Assembly (NCBI GenBank): GCA_947297555.1 | Contig: CAMYTM010000036.1 | Coordinates: 1 to 6,859, forward strand | From: an uncultured Mycoplasmatota bacterium | GTDB taxonomy: Bacteria; Bacillota_I; Bacilli_A; RF39; UBA660 | Length of the DNA: 6,859 nt | Direction: 5' to 3' | Part shown: one piece after another, positions 6,169 to 6,859 of the stretch | Numbering within the stretch: position 1 is the stretch's first letter | Layout: every line of letters begins with the position of its first letter | The notes under the pieces: generated by a model | The model's input: the letters and a program-made list of their open reading frames with translations, nothing else | Told to the model about the DNA's origin: nothing | Database searches by the model: none | Position numbers and translations under genes: made by a program

Positions 6169-6325
6169 TGCTAAAAGCAAAATAATAGCAATTAGTAATA
6201 TTATTACTACTTTAAGAAAATATATATCTCTTTTTATAACCTTACTTCCTCTCTCCCTTTCGAATAAGACCAAAGCCCACTCTTAAAGGACAAAATCCAT
6301 AAGGCAGATGTCCAAATTAGTAACA
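6111..6325. repeat. Inverted repeat joining the 5' ends of the two convergent RNAs
   Basis: TGTTACTAATTGGA (6111-6124) recurs inverted as TCCAAATTAGTAACA (6311-6325), differing by one extra A. Each copy sits at the 5' end of one predicted transcript. In the minus-strand mRNA the two copies are complementary, so its 5' leader can pair with its 3' region, as in fold-back-controlled toxin mRNAs (hok type). Confidence 0.7.
6148..6237 (-). CDS. Small hydrophobic peptide, type I toxin candidate, ATA at start position
   Basis: The frame encodes 29 residues: a short basic N-terminus (IKRDIYFLK), one membrane-spanning segment (VVIILLIAIILLLAI, about residues 10-24) and a short tail, KMTHI, ending in TAG. 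Length, single hydrophobic helix and charged end fit membrane-damaging type I toxins of Bacillota (the Fst, TxpA and BsrG classes), though I cannot match a specific family. The ribosome site is excellent: AGGAAG (6250-6245) within a longer purine run, 7 bases before 6237. The codon there is ATA, and there is no ATG, GTG or TTG at a suitable distance. Either ATA is used inefficiently, or an ATG has mutated and the toxin is off. An in-frame TTG further upstream would place the ribosome site inside the gene, so I reject it. The long leader and convergent small RNA support a toxin role. Confidence 0.5.
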   Translation of the reverse strand: MKRDIYFLKVVIILLIAIILLLAIKMTHI

Positions 6326-6334
6326 TGAGTTTAT

Positions 6335-6362
6335 ATTATATGGAAGTAAATCTTAATTTCAA
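6335..6362 (-). promoter_or_regulatory. Strong promoter of the hydrophobic-peptide mRNA
   Basis: On the minus strand TTGAAA (6362-6357) and a perfect TATAAT (6340-6335) lie 16 bases apart. Transcription should begin near 6328, leaving a leader of about 90 nt before the peptide. The leader contains a GGACA/TGTCC hairpin (6313-6309 with 6292-6288). The promoter sits just past the mutY terminator. Confidence 0.65.
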
Positions 6363-6372
6363 ACCATTTAAC

Positions 6373-6406
6373 AAAAGAAGACAACTTTTTAATCTTGTCT
6401 TCTTTT
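6373..6406 (-). terminator. Intrinsic terminator of mutY
   Basis: Minus-strand AAAAGAAGACAA (6406-6395) pairs perfectly over 12 bp with TTGTCTTCTTTT (6384-6373) around a 10-base loop. The mutY TAA stop (6391-6389) falls in the loop. It is nearly symmetric and may also stop plus-strand transcription. Confidence 0.7.
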
Positions 6407-6859
6407 TGTTTCTCTATTTATTATATAGTCATAAAAGTAAGAAAAGGCACTTGGGATAGAATACTTATTTTGTAATTCTTCTTTGGAAACCCATAAATAG
6501 TCTTTTAAAGGTTTTTTTAATTCTATTAAGTATCCTTTCATATACCAGATTTTATGTGAGAATACATGTTTTGATTCTCCTATTTCTAAAATAGATTGGT
6601 AAGGTATCTTTTTTTCTAATAAATCATTTTCAATATCAATTAGGGAAGAACTTTCTAAAGTATTTGGAAACTCATATAAAGAAGCAAGTAATCCTGTTTC
6701 TTTTCTCTTCTCTATCGCATATTTATTTTTGCATTTATAAAGATAAACCACTCGTTCTTCTATTTTTTGAACTTTTTTCTTTTCTTTCACGGGATAGTTT
6801 TCTTGGATATTCTTTTTATATGCCCCACATTTTTTGTTTAAAGGGCAAATCTCGCATTT
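6389..6859 (-). CDS. mutY: MutY adenine DNA glycosylase, C-terminal part
   Basis: MutY removes adenine mispaired with 8-oxoguanine in base excision repair. The frame is open to the right edge, so only 156 C-terminal residues are seen; the GTG at 6790 is an internal Val, not a start. The first residues, KCEICPLNKKC, hold the last three cysteines of the C-x6-C-x2-C-x5-C cluster that binds [4Fe-4S]. A linker leads to the NUDIX-like domain that recognises 8-oxoG: a Lys-rich first strand, GLLASLYEFP, the conserved KHVFSHKIWYMKGY (family form KHxFtHxxW), and WVSKEEL followed by SIPSAF. The glycosylase catalytic half with the HhH motif and catalytic Asp lies outside the window. Nothing looks broken in the visible part. 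Confidence 0.95.
   Translation of the reverse strand, partial: KCEICPLNKKCGAYKKNIQENYPVKEKKKVQKIEERVVYLYKCKNKYAIEKRKETGLLASLYEFPNTLESSSLIDIENDLLEKKIPYQSILEIGESKHVFSHKIWYMKGYLIELKKPLKDYLWVSKEELQNKYSIPSAFSYFYDYIINRETKRRQD

Noticed and set aside
6111..6325. Small transposable element (MITE) bounded by the inverted repeat
   Set aside because: The arms are imperfect, no target-site duplication is visible outside them, and both arms are better explained as transcript 5' ends behind matching promoters.
1..6859. CRISPR array, tRNA or rRNA
   Set aside because: No regularly spaced repeats, cloverleaf-like segments or rRNA-like GC-rich blocks were seen on either strand.

Overview
This window is very AT-rich with A/T-biased codon use. 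It reads with the standard bacterial code: tryptophan is TGG, and TAA, TAG and TGA all act as stops. Strong AGGAGG-type ribosome sites, TTGACA/TATAAT-type promoters and Bacillus-like Ku and MutY proteins point to a low-GC member of the Bacillota, probably an uncultured Bacilli or Erysipelotrichia-like lineage. That placement is inference. Almost everything is on the minus strand; only the first gene and one small RNA are on the plus strand.

Layout. (1) 1-785, plus: the 3' part of an HD-domain phosphohydrolase-like gene that runs in from outside the window. (2) 786-1200, minus: a decayed type II toxin-antitoxin module. It is a RelB/DinJ-like antitoxin with a one-base frameshift, still carrying a good promoter, followed by a short frameshifted remnant of a RelE/ParE-like toxin cut off against the end of the HD gene. 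(3) 1228-2878, minus: a compact two-gene non-homologous end-joining operon, Ku followed 4 bases later by a ligase-only LigD. (4) 2944-5106, minus: a 720-residue protein with a long charged coiled-coil N-terminal half and a C-terminal half that looks like a degenerate RNB (RNase II/R) domain lacking its catalytic aspartate cluster. It has its own promoter, a 7-bp dyad at the predicted transcription start, and a terminator. (5) 5185-6000, minus: a GH25 lysozyme with an SH3-like tail and no signal peptide. (6) 6035-6362: no gene call of normal size, but what looks like a complete type I toxin-antitoxin locus. A strong minus-strand promoter drives an mRNA of about 290 nt encoding a 29-residue hydrophobic peptide whose start codon position reads ATA. 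A convergent plus-strand promoter drives a small RNA of about 62 nt, with two hairpins and a U-tract, antisense to the 3' end of that mRNA. The two RNAs begin with nearly the same sequence, so the mRNA's 5' and 3' regions are complementary to each other. (7) 6389-6859, minus: the C-terminal part of MutY, with its Fe-S cluster cysteines and NUDIX-like domain, truncated by the window edge and ending in a 12-bp-stem terminator.

How the parts fit. MutY (base excision repair) and Ku/LigD (double-strand break repair) are genome-maintenance genes. The intergenic spaces between them have collected small selfish or regulatory modules: a dead type II system and a probable type I system. The most novel items are the type I-like locus and the RNB-like coiled-coil protein.
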